DNA of 64,000 bases from Monoplex corrugatus (GCA_030674185.1 JAPXFY010000026.1:57502210-57566209), one strand, 5' to 3'. Shown: positions 10,800 through 22,575, counted from the first letter of the stretch. Notes: generated by a model not told the origin, from the sequence alone. A program made the numbers and translations.

Positions 10800-13121
10800 A
10801 CTCATAGATAGTGTTGGAATATGTCGTTTTACCTTAACGCAAGAAAGAATATGACTATGTGTTATCTTCTTTCCACACAGACATACTATGTTCTTGGTGT
10901 ATTTTGTTTTGAATGCATCAAGTTTCCATCTATACATAAGGGATTGTATAATTCTGCTGGCATGAAGCTGCTTAAATATTTTGCTAATTTCAAAGTTCAT
11001 GTGACATTTATCATACTTTTTCTGTTTTAATTGGAACTGCTTCCAGACGTAGTTGTCTACTAAAGTGTAATTCTCGTGCAACGAGAGAGAAAGCTGGATA
11101 TTGTTTGAATCTGGTGAGTTATTAGCTCCCCGTTTGGCAGCCCTGTCAACTTTATCATTATAACGAAAAGAACTATGAGAAGGTATCCAGCAGAAAGTAA
11201 TATCAGTGCCTCTTAAAGATAAATTATGAATCAAGTGACTAATTTCTAGAATCATTTCTGATCTTGTTTGTAATTTTGATAATTCAAGAGCCTGAAGTAC
11301 TGATTTTGAATCCACGCAAAAAAGTGTTTGAAAAATTGTCCTAGGAAAACTTATCATAAAGTTTAAAGCCATTAATATTGCAAAAAGTTCAGCTGTAAAG
11401 ATAGATTTATCAAGTCCTATGTAGAAAGATTTTTCAATTTTGAGAGCAGGTATTAAAAACGCTGAGCCTGCTTTTCTTTCAATTACTGATCCATCAGTGT
11501 AAATTTTCAAATGATCGGAATATAAGTCGTCTATATGACATTTAACCTGACTTGCCAGTAAGTTTACATTGTCTCCTTTTTTTAAGTTAGTGTGATGTAC
11601 GTCAAATTGTGCTCTTTGGAGTTCCCAACTGGGTACTGGCGAAAAGGAAGGTCTTATAGATACAGGATCTACGTGTAGATCAATTCCTGAACCTTTCATG
11701 ACGTCAGATGTGTATGTTGCAAGAGTGACCTGTGAAGATATTGATTTAGCTCTTTTTGGAAAGTCGATATCTGATCTCAGTTTAATTTCTGTTTCAGAGA
11801 TGTTTTCTACAGTGGTGTGTCTTAACAAAAATTTAGTAGAAGCGACTTTCCTTTGCTCATCAAGTGGCAACAGTTTGATTTCAGTATATGTGCGAAGACA
11901 GGAAGCATGCATTGGAAGACCCAGTGCAAGTTTGAAACCTTTACAATCTATGCTCTGCAGTTTTTTCATTAAGTGTTTCGGTGCACTGAAGAAGATTTCT
12001 TGGGCATAGGTTAATTTAGATCTAACAAGCGATTTACAAAGATGAACAAGTGTTGATGAATCTTGACCCCATGCCTGTTTGCGAACTATTTTTAAGAAAT
12101 TTAAACTTTTTTGAGCTTTGGTTAATAAGTATTCAATATGCTGATTCCAAGATAATTTTGCCGTAAGAAAAACTCCTAAGAATTTAATTGACTCATTAAA
12201 CTGAAGAAGAGTATCTCCCAGTTTGAAAGTGGGAAGATTTACTGGGTTAGCTCCATTATTAAATAAAACTATTTTCGATTTTTCCAGGGATAGATGTAAC
12301 CCATTTTCTACCATGTATCGTGCTATTTTATCAAGTTCTAATTGGTAGCATTTGCGTGTATAATTAATACAGCGCAAAGGAGTTTTCCTTTTCATATTTA
12401 CCTGCATCCACATGCATAAATCGTCAGCATATTGAGCTAAAACTACATGCTTAGATACTTTACTGGGTAAGTCATGCATTAATATCATGAAAAGAAGGGG
12501 AGCTATAACGGATCCCTGAGGGATACCCATTTGAAGAATTCGTTTCGTGGAATATACATTTTCAATCCTCGTTTGAAATACTCTGTTTTCTAAGAAACAC
12601 TTAACATAGTCAAAAATGTGACCTGTCAGCCCAATACTTTTAAATTTAAATAACAATCTGGAGTGCCACACTTGATCGTATGCTTTCGTTATATCAAAAA
12701 ATGTAGCTAAAACACATTGACGTCTTGCAAATTGTTGTTTTATGTTAGTAGTTAGCTTTGTTAGGATTTCTACTGGTGACCTGCCTTTTCGAAATCCTGC
12801 CTGATTTACTGGTATTATTTTATTCTTTTCACAATAGTGCATCAGTCTCTTTAAGATTATTTTCTCCATTAGTTTACATACGTGTGATGTTAATGCAATT
12901 GGCCTGTAGTTTTTCAGATCGGTATTACATTTACCTGATTTTAGTACAGGAACCACTATCGTTTCTTTCCAGTTGTTGGGCATTTTCCCACTATTCCAGC
13001 ATTTTTGAAATATGTCATGTAGCAAAATTATAAAATTTTCTGGTAAATTTTTCAGCATCTCATTGGAAATTGCATCTAGTCCAACTGACTTTTTTTTTAC
13101 TTGGAAGGGACTGAATGGCAT
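10800..13121 (-). pseudogene. Nimb/I-type ORF2: reverse transcriptase and RNase H
   Basis: RT motifs read from the minus strand: NYRPIALTSHVCKLMEKIIL, TFFDITKAYDQVWH, MGIPQGSVIAPLLF and the catalytic YADD at 12420-12431, then KFLGVFLTAKLSWNQHIEYL. The RNase H domain follows, with the Asp of IYTDGS, the Glu of TAELFA, the Asp of FCVDSKS and the Asp of KVDRAAKRG all present, so the catalytic tetrad is intact. A Cys-His element (CLCGKKITHSHILSC) follows. The real ORF enters from 14559 through a frameshift near 13095 and leaves through the nested insert at 10799. Confidence 0.93.
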
Positions 13122-14559
13122 CTTTTAACTCTTGAAGTGTGAGTGATGCATTCATGTAGTGAGTATTATCAGAGGCAGGATCCTTATATACATCTTTCTT
13201 TTCTTCTCGTTCCCTATAGTCTCTACTAGAGACAGGAAGTCCTTCTACACGACAGGTCTCAGCAAACACGTCTGCAAAAGCTTCTGCTTTTTCCAGTGAG
13301 CTAGGAAAAGGGTTATTTTCTAGCTTTACTGGAATTGATGGCAACTTAATCCCGTTTTTCATTAATTTTAGTTTTTCCCAAATCTTTATCATGTCTTTGT
13401 GGTCATTTACTTCACATTTACAAAAAGACGTCCAGTGTTGTTCTTTGGCTTGCTCTATGATTCTGTTACACTTAATGTTGGCACTTTTCATCGCTGTATG
13501 ATTTTCAGGTGACCTGTTTGCTAAATAGATTTTGTATTTTTCTTTCTTTTCGTTCACTGCCTTTTGACAATCCTCATTCCACCAGACATTTCCATGATGT
13601 TTTCCTATTTTCGACACTGTAAGTTTTGGAATTGAAATGTTAGCAGCTCTTAACAGTGAGTTACAGAAAACTTCGTACATGTCGTTTATGTTCATTGCTT
13701 CAGATAGATCTGTTCTTGTCTTTTCAAGGATTGCCTTAAAACTGATCCAGTCTGCGTTTTTATAATTAAACTTGGGTAAACTATCTTGTGGCATGGCGTC
13801 TATTTTAGTAGTATGGTTTAGGGTAAGACGTATGGGGATGTGATCTGATCCCAACAAGTCATCCTCTGTTTGCCACGTGGCGTTTGGGGCTAGGGATGGT
13901 GAGATTAAAGTGAGGTCGATAGCTGTGGGTCTGTGGGTTGGTATATCGGGGATCCGGGTAACGTGTCCGTTGTTAAGTAAATATAAATTGGAATCTACAA
14001 TATTTTCGATCAACCTGTTGCTTGTTATGTTTGTGCAATACTTTTCCCAAAATGGGGCATGTGCATTAAAATCACCTCCAATTATCCACTTGTCATCCTG
14101 ATCTTGAAAGTGTCTTAACCATTCAGTGTTCACAGAATCTGGGCCTCTTGGTAAGTATACAGAGGCCATATTCACAACTAACGATGAGGAAAATTTTATA
14201 ATGATTGCACATGATGAAATAAATGCGGTAGATTTAGGTACTGGCGATGTTCGTTCACAATAGTTCAGTCCTTCCCGAATGTATATAGCTGTTTGTACAC
14301 GGCCACCGTCATTTACAGAGTCACATATTGGTGGATAATAAAAACCGGATATTTTAGGTAATTTGGTTTTGATGGTATTCAGCGACTGTAGAAGCATGAC
14401 ATGGACGTTTTTAGAAGAGAGATAGTTACTCAAATATGAGATGTTTTTAACAATGGAACGAGTGTTCCACTGAAAAATGTTGATATCACTTACTACACAC
14501 GTCTTCATGAGGAACGGTTGATAAACTTTAGAACAATATGGTAAGTTTAGATAATTCAA
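13060..14559 (-). pseudogene. Nimb/I-type ORF2: apurinic endonuclease part
   Basis: N-terminal part of the ORF2 that continues at 10800-13121. Domain motifs on the minus strand: INIFQWNTRSI, VMLLQSLNTIK, VVNMASVYLPRG, WIIGGDFNAHAPFWE, then DLTLISPSLAPN and the LGSDHIPI motif. This is an exonuclease-endonuclease-phosphatase fold that nicks target DNA. A linker follows with WWNEDCQKAVNEKKEKY. The frame is lost in SLPSKKK where an A run has changed length. The segment is otherwise open for about 500 codons, which indicates limited decay. Confidence 0.92.
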
Positions 14560-14689
14560 TATTCATTTAACTTGGAATCAAAAGGTACAAATAGCATAAA
14601 AACGAAGTAGGTAAACAAGTAAATAATTAAGTAAAACAATATAGTTGAGAGCTGAACGAAGAGGAACTGAATCTGGGCTGAATCTAAAA

Positions 14690-14710
14690 TGTGTGTGTGT
14701 GTGTGTGTGT

Positions 14711-14761
<51 letters not shown>

Positions 14762-15215
14762 TAGCAAAAACAATTTTGAAAAAAAAACTTACTGTAGGAA
14801 AATATGGCATCATTGTCATTGTCACTGTCTTTGTCATTCTCTCTCTCTCTCTTTCTCTCTCACTCTCTCTCTCACTCTCTCTCTCTCACTCTCCCTTTCT
14901 CTGTCTCTCTGTTTCTCTCTCTCCCCCTCTCTCTCTCCCTCTTTCACCTCTCTCTCTCTTCTCTTTTTCTCTCTGTCTCACTTGGTCTCTCTCTTGCTCA
15001 GTATCTCTCTCGCTCGGTCTCTCTCTCTCTCTGTCCTCTCTCTCTCTCTCTTTCTTTCTGTCACTGTCTGTCTCTGTCTCTCTGCCTCTGTCTCTCTCTC
15101 TGTCTGTCTGTGTGTCTCTGTTTGTCTTTCTGTCTGTGTCTGCCTCTCTGTCTTTGTCTCTGCATCTTTGTCTCTGTCTCTGTCTCTGCCTCTGTATGTG
15201 TGTGTGTGTCTCTCT
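14690..15215. repeat. (GT)n and long (TC)/(TCTG)n tracts
   Basis: (GT)n at 14690-14758 and interrupted (TC)n/(TCTG)n at about 14838-15215. Ser/Leu-rich open frames here are repeat artefacts. Confidence 0.97.
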
Positions 15216-16009
15216 CATTTTCTTTCACGGTCGCTCTGTTGCTTGCTTGATGAATAGTGATTTTGAAATCTCAAACAATGTTTTGCTAGAAAAGGGCAAC
15301 AGAAACATGCTAAACGACTACAGTGCTCAACGTGTTTCGACAAGAATCATAATGGCTATCTGGTTGAACCTGGCTCTCAGTTACAAAAAAGGCTACTTAC
15401 TGCGTAGCTTTCATCGGCGATCCAGCCGACTTCTTCAGCGCAACTGCTGGGTTGAGAACTGGCTTCAGTGCGCACCGCCGTGAGCGAACTCACGACAGTG
15501 CGACTGAATAAGTGAGGAGTACACTGATGGCAGGTTGTGTCGGCCCCGGTCACGGTTGACTTCCTCAACGTCTCAACAAGAATCGTTTGTTTTAAGTTAC
15601 TGGTTTTGTTTAAAGTTTAGTCTGCAGATAGTGAGTGCCATATACGGGAAACCAGGTATCATGCACAAAGTCAGGGTGAAGAAAGAATTCAGATCGTGAC
15701 TAGCATGTGTCTGTCTTTATGCACTGTACTTTCACTGTATCTTTTTACCTGCATTTTGTATGGATGTCGAGCATATACCCAGGGCCCTGTAATGGATATT
15801 GCTAGACAATTTTGACGGAAAATCCAAGATATTATAGAAAAAAGCTTTTCACAAATGTTCCATTGCCATAGTGTATACATGTAGAACCCCACAGTTGGCA
15901 AGCAGATGGAGGACATGCTCTGGGCATTTGGCCAGTATCTATGGAAAACTAACGACGATGTATCCAGACAGATGCAGTACAAAGAACAGCGATGATATCA
16001 ACACACTGT
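15216..16009. other. Unassigned sequence
   Basis: No convincing coding frame or repeat. The segment 15380-15480 (with ttcatcggcgatccagccga) looks like part of a dispersed element but I cannot place it. Confidence 0.4.
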
Positions 16010-16880
16010 AACAAAACGAAGACAACACGAATGCACGTCTAGATCGACCAGAAGCAAACTTGGACAGACTTGAGTCAGCACCGGAAAGAATGAACCTACT
16101 TCGTGACCAAGTCAAACATTCATTTTGAAGTGGGCAAACGAGTAGTCCCACCACATGCCTGTTCACCTTACTATCAACAAAAAACAGTCACATTCACAAG
16201 ATATCAAACACAGCACAACTGAAGACAGTAAACCAGTCATGGAATGGGATCATCAAAAGCTGTAGAATATGAAGAAGTAATTCATTCTCCCGAGTTCAAA
16301 GCTGAATTAGAAGAAGCCTGTAACCTCTTTGACTCTGTTGTTGAATCAGCACTTTCGTTTCCAGCAACATCCTGACAGAAAGCAGGTAATGTGTGAGACG
16401 AAAAATAAGACTGGAAAGAGGCCAAGACATAAACAAATCAATGGAAAGACAGGGAGTGCATTGAAAATAAGTGTGTGGCATGCTATGCCTTGAACCTGTT
16501 TCACAGAATAAAAAATCTGAAAATAAGTATGCATTCAGACAAATGACAGCACGCTTTTAAGTCACAAACAAGCTACAGAAAGGAGCATGCAGAACTGCAG
16601 TGCATCAAACACGTCTAGAAACAAAAGAAACGGTTCACAATGTTAGGGCATGGTGCGCAGCATGAGGAAACGAAAAAGAAAACAGCAAAAAAGTAGATAT
16701 TTCCATATGGCAAAATCAGTTTCAAAATAGTCTCTGAAAATGTCGAGATAGCGATACTGACGATCATAATATTACAGATGATGCTTACACACATTGTAAC
16801 ACACTGATACAGGAAATGTATGTTGCTGAGTTACATGAGCCTGTCACTGAACACATTATTATATCATCCCAATGAGGATG
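16010..16880 (+). pseudogene. Possible heavily decayed LINE linker region
   Basis: Fragments in several plus-strand frames look like the linker between endonuclease and RT in LINEs: an RRK-RLERGQD basic stretch near 16400, HNVRAWCAA near 16640, KENSKKVDISIWQNQFQN near 16690-16735, then an acidic DDHNITDDAYTHCNTL stretch. There are many stops and no RT motif. This rests on pattern resemblance only; it could be chance. Confidence 0.3.
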
Positions 16881-18217
16881 CTGGGATTCTTTCAAACTAA
16901 ACATTATCCCCATCCCCTAAAAAATTCTGCTTTAGAAATTTCCTATTTCTGTCACTTGCTTTCTTTTTGTTTGCTCGTTTTCTTTCTGTCATTTGTACCT
17001 ATCATTTTCTGTCTTGCTGGTGCACTGACCTGTATGTGTTCTGAAAAACATCATCTTCAAAGAAGAAGACAGTACATGACCTTTCTTAGAAGAAGCAGAA
17101 AAAGCAGAAATTACCACAGCGAAAAGGCGGCAGTCAGGTTCTGTTTCACTTATTGCTCCATGGGACCTTCATCCGAGCAGAGCAAGATCCAGCTGGTTTG
17201 TGTTGACATATTTGTTGTTGAGAATATGTAGGTCAATACATACGTGACTGGTCAGTTTTCAAACAATAAAATCTGATTTGCTATTATCACGTACACAATC
17301 GACACTTGATAAACGTTGGAAGATAAATTTGACAGGAAAAGAATCAATGATAATAGCTTTTCTCCACACGTATTAGTCTATTAGAATATTAAGCATAATG
17401 CTTTTATTGGGCATTAAAGTCTATCAAATTAAAAAAGAAATACTTCACATTGGAACATTCTGTACAATAATGTGGTCATTGTTGTTCCTAATTATAGTCT
17501 AGCCTGTACCTTTGGATGGGATGGTCGAGTAGTCTTGTATCATCATTGTAACTAGCGGAATTGCTTCAGAACACATTACTGGTGTACAATCCATTGTCTA
17601 GGAGTTTCTCAGCCCCCACACACTGGTGACCAAAGTACCCACTATAATGCAGTATTTGTTTGCCTACAAACTGTAGGCGCTGTGGATTAGGGCCGTTTGC
17701 TCCAAGTTCTTTACTACTGCAATGTAATATATGTGACATCAATTTAAAGATTGGGACTGTAGAACAGTGCCACAATGAATGACGACAAAGTCTGGGGTGT
17801 TATGTATGGAGCGTGCCTAACTTAAGACACCGTCTTAAGTCAAGTTGCTGACTTGGAAGTCGTTAACTTTGTCGACAGGCACATAGGTATGTACAGACTG
17901 TTACTTTGCCTCGGACTGGAAAGGCAATGTGGATGTGACGTCACCTGCAACGTCACAAGTATAGCTAAGCTTAGCTTAGGAAAACCCTGAAAAGCACCCT
18001 TTGCACATGAGTGTTTGTTTGCTTTGTACCCACATATTGTATGAAAACCTCATCGGCAAGATTCTGGAGGCCAGCACTTGCCTCATAAAGTTGCTTGCAA
18101 CTGATCAAGTGCACATATTTTTCTTTTATTTCCATTGTCAAAAGATTAGACAGAAGCTACAGGATGTTGCATAAATTGTTATGTATACTGGTTAATCAGT
18201 AATGTTTACTATTCATC
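16881..18217. other. Unassigned sequence
   Basis: About 1.3 kb without a recognisable gene, RNA or repeat. Open frames of 60-119 codons here show no family resemblance. There is a perfect TGACGTCA palindrome near 17936, which I do not interpret. Confidence 0.45.
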
Positions 18218-18295
18218 ATGTGCGCGTGTGTCTGTGTGTGTGTGTGTGTGCGTGCGTACGTACGAGCGTGTGTGTGTGTGTGCGTGCGTGCGTGC

Positions 18296-18338
<43 letters not shown>
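18218..18338. repeat. (GT)n/(GC)n microsatellite
   Basis: (GT)n with an inner alternating gcgcgcgcgcgc block at about 18294-18310; alternating purine-pyrimidine throughout. Confidence 0.96.
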
Positions 18339-18339
<1 letters not shown>

Positions 18340-18454
18340 ATGCAGAAATATGATAATAATTAAATAATAATTAACCTTAGATGTAGGCCTGTGTATTCCG
18401 TACATAACGTGCTATACTGACTTACAGATTTTTTTTTATTTGATATGAAGGTAT

Positions 18455-18603
18455 GGTTTGATGTTAAATCAAAGTAGAATAGTAACCTTAAATTAGACAT
18501 ACACACACACTCACACACTCACATATTTATCTATCTATCTATCTATCTATCTATGTATCTATCTATCTATCAATCTATATATCTATCTATATCTTTATAT
18601 ATA
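18455..18603. repeat. Inverted duplicate, arm 1
   Basis: The segment starting ggtttgatgttaaatcaaag and running through (CA)n, (TCTA)n and tatctttatatata is the reverse complement of 24617-24765, with small length changes in the simple repeats. It abuts the left end of the Tc1 element. Confidence 0.92.
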
Positions 18604-20190
18604 AGCTACGCACAAAAAGTTAAGGATCACTTGCACAAAAATTCATAACTTTCAAAATAAGAAAGCCAATGCGTTGAAGTTTGGCAAACATTTAATTCCA
18701 TGCTTTAGTGATAACGAAACACAATCGAAATTTGATTTCCCAAAGTCATTGAAATCACAAAACAGGGCATTCTGATGCTCCCAAAAGTTCAGTAATGCGT
18801 GTAACCGCCATGGCTGTTCTGGCACTCGACGCAGCGAGTCCTCATCGAGTTGACCAGGTTGGTGAAGATCCTCTGTGGAAGCGCCTGCCACTCAGCCTGC
18901 AGCATCTGGTAGAGGTGTTGGGCATCCCTGGGAGGGGGGTGGTTGCTCCTTACTTTGCGATCCAGCTCATCCCAGAGGTTCTCAATCGGGTTGAGATCGG
19001 GACTGCATGCTGGCCACTCCATTCTGTTGACTCCAGACTGCTGCAGGAAATCATTGACCACCCTTGCCCTGTGGGGGCGAGCGTTGTCATCCTGGTAGAC
19101 AGCCGTCGGTCCCATCTGCTGCAGTGTAGGCACAGCCAGCGGTCGAAGGATCTCATCCCGGTATCGGAGGCCAGTCAGGTTACCCTGTACATGATACAAG
19201 GGTGTTCTGTGGTGAAGGCTGAAGGCCCCCCAGACCATTACAGAACCTCCACCAAAGGCCACCTTTTCTTGGACAGTGGTGTCAATAAAGCGTTGCCCTG
19301 GGCGCCTCCAGACCCTCAGTCGGCCGTCGTTGTGGTTCATGGTGAAGCGTGATTCATCACTGAACAGGACCTGGGACCATTGCTGACGTGTCCACCTCAC
19401 GTGACGTCTGCAGAAGGCGCGGCGTGCTGCCCTATGGGCTGGAGTTAAGCGTGGCCGTACAGCTGGGCGACGAGAACGGAGGTTAAACCCATGAAGGCGG
19501 TTCCGTATGGTCTGCTGGCTGATGTTGATGTTAGTAGCCACCCTCAGCTGCCTTCCAATGATGCTGGAAGAGGCTGTTCTTGTCTGCAGGGCTTGTCGTT
19601 CAATGAGACGATCTTCACGTGGGTTTGTCTTCTTCGGTCGGCCAGATCTGCGTCTTTCATGGACCCTCCCAGTGGCTGTGAAGCGTTGAATCAGTCTGAC
19701 AATGACCGAGATGGACACCTGAAGTCGCCTGGCCACTTCTCGCTTGGGAACACCATCTTGGAACCATGCAACAGCTCGTCCCCTCTCAAACTCGCTCAAT
19801 TTTCGTCGTGGAGGCATTGTCAGATCAGGCCTACTACTGGTGGAATGTCTTCTTATAAAGCCAAGCAAGAGACAGCATCTCACACATAAACAGCAGTGCT
19901 TGCACGTGCATAATGGTTTTTTCCATCTGGCTTGTGCAATGTGTTCAGGCAGAACGGTCCAAAACAAGGTCCTTTTTCGCAAGTTTCCGCTTTTCCGTTT
20001 GCGGCCAAGCTCAGTAGTAGAGAATCCCGTGCAATTTTCGCAATAACACAACATCGCCCACTTACAGCTGAACAAGAATTCATAACAATTTGGCTGGACT
20101 GAGAAATAAATAACAGTAGCGAACTGAGTTTATTACGCACCTGTTTTCTCATAGTGATCCTTAACTTTTTGTGCGTAGCTTATATAACAC
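18597..20190 (-). mobile_element. Tc1/mariner-type DNA transposon
   Basis: About 1.59 kb bounded by near-perfect terminal inverted repeats of about 30 bp: agctacgcacaaaaagttaa then ggatcact at the left (18603-18631), and the reverse complement at the right (about 20153-20181), each next to TA-rich sequence consistent with a TA target. It holds one complete transposase on the minus strand. The left flank is the inverted duplicate of 24617-24765; the right flank is an RTE-like LINE fragment, so the two flanks do not form one pre-insertion site. Confidence 0.95.
18789..19817 (-). CDS. Tc1-family transposase, intact DD34E
   Basis: 342-residue transposase starting at ATG 19817 (MPPRRKLSEFERGRAVAW), the usual start and length for Tc1-like proteins; an 86-codon upstream extension of the frame has no family character. 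Residues 1-60 form a helix-turn-helix-type DNA-binding domain, then a SGRPKK hook (58-63) and a second helical domain. The catalytic triad is Asp154 (FSDESRF), Asp244 (YQDDNARPH) and Glu279 (DLNPIENLWDEL), with 34 residues between the last two, i.e. DD34E. It cuts and pastes the element at TA sites. No stop or frameshift is visible, so it may be functional or very recently active. Confidence 0.97.
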   Translation of the reverse strand: MPPRRKLSEFERGRAVAWFQDGVPKREVARRLQVSISVIVRLIQRFTATGRVHERRRSGRPKKTNPREDRLIERQALQTRTASSSIIGRQLRVATNINISQQTIRNRLHGFNLRSRRPAVRPRLTPAHRAARRAFCRRHVRWTRQQWSQVLFSDESRFTMNHNDGRLRVWRRPGQRFIDTTVQEKVAFGGGSVMVWGAFSLHHRTPLYHVQGNLTGLRYRDEILRPLAVPTLQQMGPTAVYQDDNARPHRARVVNDFLQQSGVNRMEWPACSPDLNPIENLWDELDRKVRSNHPPPRDAQHLYQMLQAEWQALPQRIFTNLVNSMRTRCVECQNSHGGYTHY

Positions 20191-21090
20191 TGAAGAACTC
20201 TCTTCCTGGTGTAAATTGATAGGCATTTGTTGGTAAGAATGCTTTTTGTCTTCTTGAATGCTGGAACCAGAAGAATAAGAAAACCAATATAAGCGCGTAT
20301 CCAACAAAACAAGCGCAAATTTTCGGCCAACTAGCCTTTGTCAAGCGCGAACGCACGGTCACAAACAGATCACAAACACCAAACAATGGATAATAAAAAC
20401 GGGACTAAAAACTTCCATGCCGCCTCGTCCAGTGGGTAAGAAATGGAATGCGGGCAGTCACACTTGTTTTGGTTCTTTTGGTTCTTGAATGCTGTTTTGG
20501 CTTGGCTGATTCTGCTGACTATTTCAGATGTGCATCTGCATTCTGGTGAAATGACCGTTCCCAGATATTTAAACTTAACAACCTGTCTCAAAGTTGTGCC
20601 ATTTGCTGTTATTTTGTATGACGGGGATTTCTTGCCTTTTCATTGATTACCGTGACTTCAGTCTTCTTTGTTGTTTATCATTATTACTCCAACTTTTATC
20701 CCAGGGCATTCTTCTGGGTTTCTCATGATGGTTTCGCTGTAAAATGAAAACAAATCTGGTAACATAACACAACCCTACCTGACCCCTCTTTTGATATTTT
20801 GGAAAGAGCTTATATCGTTTTATATTCTCATTGCTGCTGTGAGTATCAAACATATTTCTGATTATTCTTAGAACTTTTCCACAAATATTGAACCTTTCTA
20901 GTCGGTTGAATAATCCTTCGTGTCTTACCCGATCAAAAGTCTTGGTATAATCAACTAAGCATGAAAATAAAAACTTATTCAACTATACTGACCTCTCTAT
21001 GATAGTTCTTAGGATGTATATAGTATTTATAGTTCCTTTTCCTTCGACAAATCCACGTTGTTCATCTGCTATTTCTCTTTTCATTCTGTT
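20186..21090 (-). pseudogene. RTE-like LINE RT fragment
   Basis: Minus-strand fragments match the RTE-like family at 44995-48362: DYTKTFDRVRHEGLFNRLER (RT core, about 20900-20960), a GQVGLCYVTRFVF stretch where the GVRQG-type motif should be, and VVKFKYLGTVISPECRCTSE near 20545-20590. The YADD region is lost. It is split by a foldback insertion at 20264-20481 and cut off on the left by the Tc1 end, so the C-terminus is absent. Confidence 0.85.
20264..20481. mobile_element. Foldback family, copy C, inside an RTE fragment
   Basis: Begins gaaccagaagaataag, carries the core (ggccaactagcctttgtcaa near 20326) and ends in the long-arm terminus gcgggcagtcacacttgttt. A perfect 13-bp direct repeat, ttcttgaatgctg, flanks it (20251-20263 and 20482-20494); the uninterrupted RTE copies have this sequence once. 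The right arm is mostly deleted. Confidence 0.9.
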
Positions 21091-21204
21091 TCCGTTTACC
21101 GCAACTAACACGTTCGATTGTTCCTTGTCAGGTGTAGTCATGTCTTACCGTACACGCTTGATTTTTTTTTTCAACTCTGTCTCATACCATACTTGATTTA
21201 TTTC

Positions 21205-21312
21205 GTGTGCTCTCTCTCTCTCTCGTTCTCTCTCTCTCTCTCTCTCTCTCTTTATCTCTCTCTCTCTCTCTCTCTTTCTCTCTCGTTCTCTCTCTCTCTC
21301 TCTTTCTCTCTG
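21205..21312. repeat. (TC)n microsatellite
   Basis: Interrupted (TC)n of about 105 bp. Confidence 0.96.
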
Positions 21313-21314
21313 TT

Positions 21315-22575
21315 TAGATAGATTCAGCCACAATAATCTTCATCAACTAGCACAATTACACACCAGAATAACCACCATTTCAAAATCGCTCATAGATCAT
21401 ATCTATGTTCCACAACCAAAACATGTCATAGAAACATGTGTTCCTTTTGGTTGCACTGACCACTTTCCAGTTAGGATAACTTGGTATAAAAAATGCAGTA
21501 AAACCCCCTAATTTGATCATAAAACAATAACCTATCGCTATTTTTTTTCTAATTTTGATGAAACTGCATTCCTTTGTGATCTGATAAGATCGCCATTTTC
21601 ACTTGTCTATAACATAACTGACCCAGATAATGCCCTCAAATTATGGATTGATACTTACACAGCTGTCTATAACAGGCACAGTCCTTTTATAACCACGAGA
21701 GTCAAACAAAACAAACACCCAAACCAAAATGGCTAACCCCAGAAATTCAAGAAGCTATTTTTCTCAGAGGCTTCCTTAAAAAACATAATTATCATGACGA
21801 ATCCAAAAAGTTAAGAAATGCGATAAACTCACAAAAGCGCATCGAAAAAAAAAGAAATATTTACAAGAACTTTTTTTAAAACAAACATGATTCCAGCAAT
21901 AAAGCAGCTTGTTAACAAAAGTAACAGACCAGCTATTATAAGAAACCTAACACCAAATAAGCTAAATGATCGTTTCTCAAATATAGCTGAAGAAATAATC
22001 ACCAATGATAGATCAAAAGACAATAACATCCAACAGCTTAACGAATATTGTCTTAACAAGAATATTCAGTCTGACTTATTAATTCCACCAATGACGGTCT
22101 ACGAAGTTTATAATGCCTTACTACACCTTAAACAAACGGGAACATGGGGTCTAGATGGCTTAGATGGTAAAATACTTTAGCTCTCAGCTCCCGTAATACC
22201 AGAAACACTTGCATACGTATATAATTTAAGTACCGTATTGATAAAAGTTACATTCCCAGTTGTTTTGAGCAAGCTTAAGTAATTCCTAAGTTCAAGTCAG
22301 GAGACAGCTCAGATCCCTCAAACTATAGACCAATCTCAGTCTTACCCATTCTCCCAAATCCCTTGAAAAACACATAAATAAATGTATCACTTTACATATG
22401 AACTCAAATAAACTACTTCATCCAAACCGATCTGGATTTAGAAAACAAGACTCGTGTCATACAGTGCTAACAGGCCTTGTTGACCAGTGGCTAATTGATA
22501 TCAACAATAACGATTTCTGTGGTGTTCTATGTGTCGATTTTAAGAACGCTTTTGATGTCACCAACCACGACCTTT
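21315..22575 (+). pseudogene. CR1/Jockey-group LINE remnant
   Basis: The plus strand holds the end of an endonuclease (SLIDHIYVPQPK, then CTDHFPVRITW near 21455), a linker with KLNDRFSNIAEEI, an RT-entry segment (TGTWGLDGLDGKIL near 22130-22178), the NRSGFRKQDSCHTVL motif near 22425-22470 and the start of the catalytic core (VDFKNAFDVTNHD near 22535-22570). Frameshifts and stops occur throughout. It ends exactly where a minus-strand RTE copy begins; no continuation is found on the far side. Confidence 0.85.

Larger units (their letters stand above)
8700..14640 (-). mobile_element. Nimb/I-type LINE with RNase H, near complete ORF2
   Basis: Minus-strand LINE with an endonuclease-RT-RNase H ORF2 from 14559 down to a stop at 8975-8977, then a ~275-bp 3' UTR ending in a (TTG)n and poly(A)-like tract at about 8700-8745. 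It is interrupted by an RTE fragment at 9072-10799. Skipping that insert, the RNase H-side frame runs on to the stop through a TVSDIFASSSLLYEFFVSLS segment and the terminal SPIANYL. There is one frameshift at an A run near 13092-13099. No ORF1 is seen; the 5' end is lost near the (GT)n tract at 14690. An RNase H after RT places it in the I/Nimb assemblage; the exact clade is an inference. Confidence 0.88.

Noticed and set aside
14689..15483. 264-codon Ser/Leu-rich frame resembling a membrane protein
   Set aside because: Product of (GT)n and (TC)n tracts.
16872..17231. 119-codon plus-strand frame
   Set aside because: No recognisable domain, and composition is like the surrounding non-coding DNA.
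17930..17950. Perfect TGACGTCA palindrome (CRE-like)
   Set aside because: An 8-bp motif is expected by chance in 64 kb, and no gene lies beside it.
18795..19352. 185-codon plus-strand frame opposite the transposase
   Set aside because: Antisense shadow; no family resemblance.
18789..20075. 428-codon version of the transposase with an 86-residue N-terminal extension
   Set aside because: The extension has no Tc1 family character; ATG 19817 gives the usual start and length.
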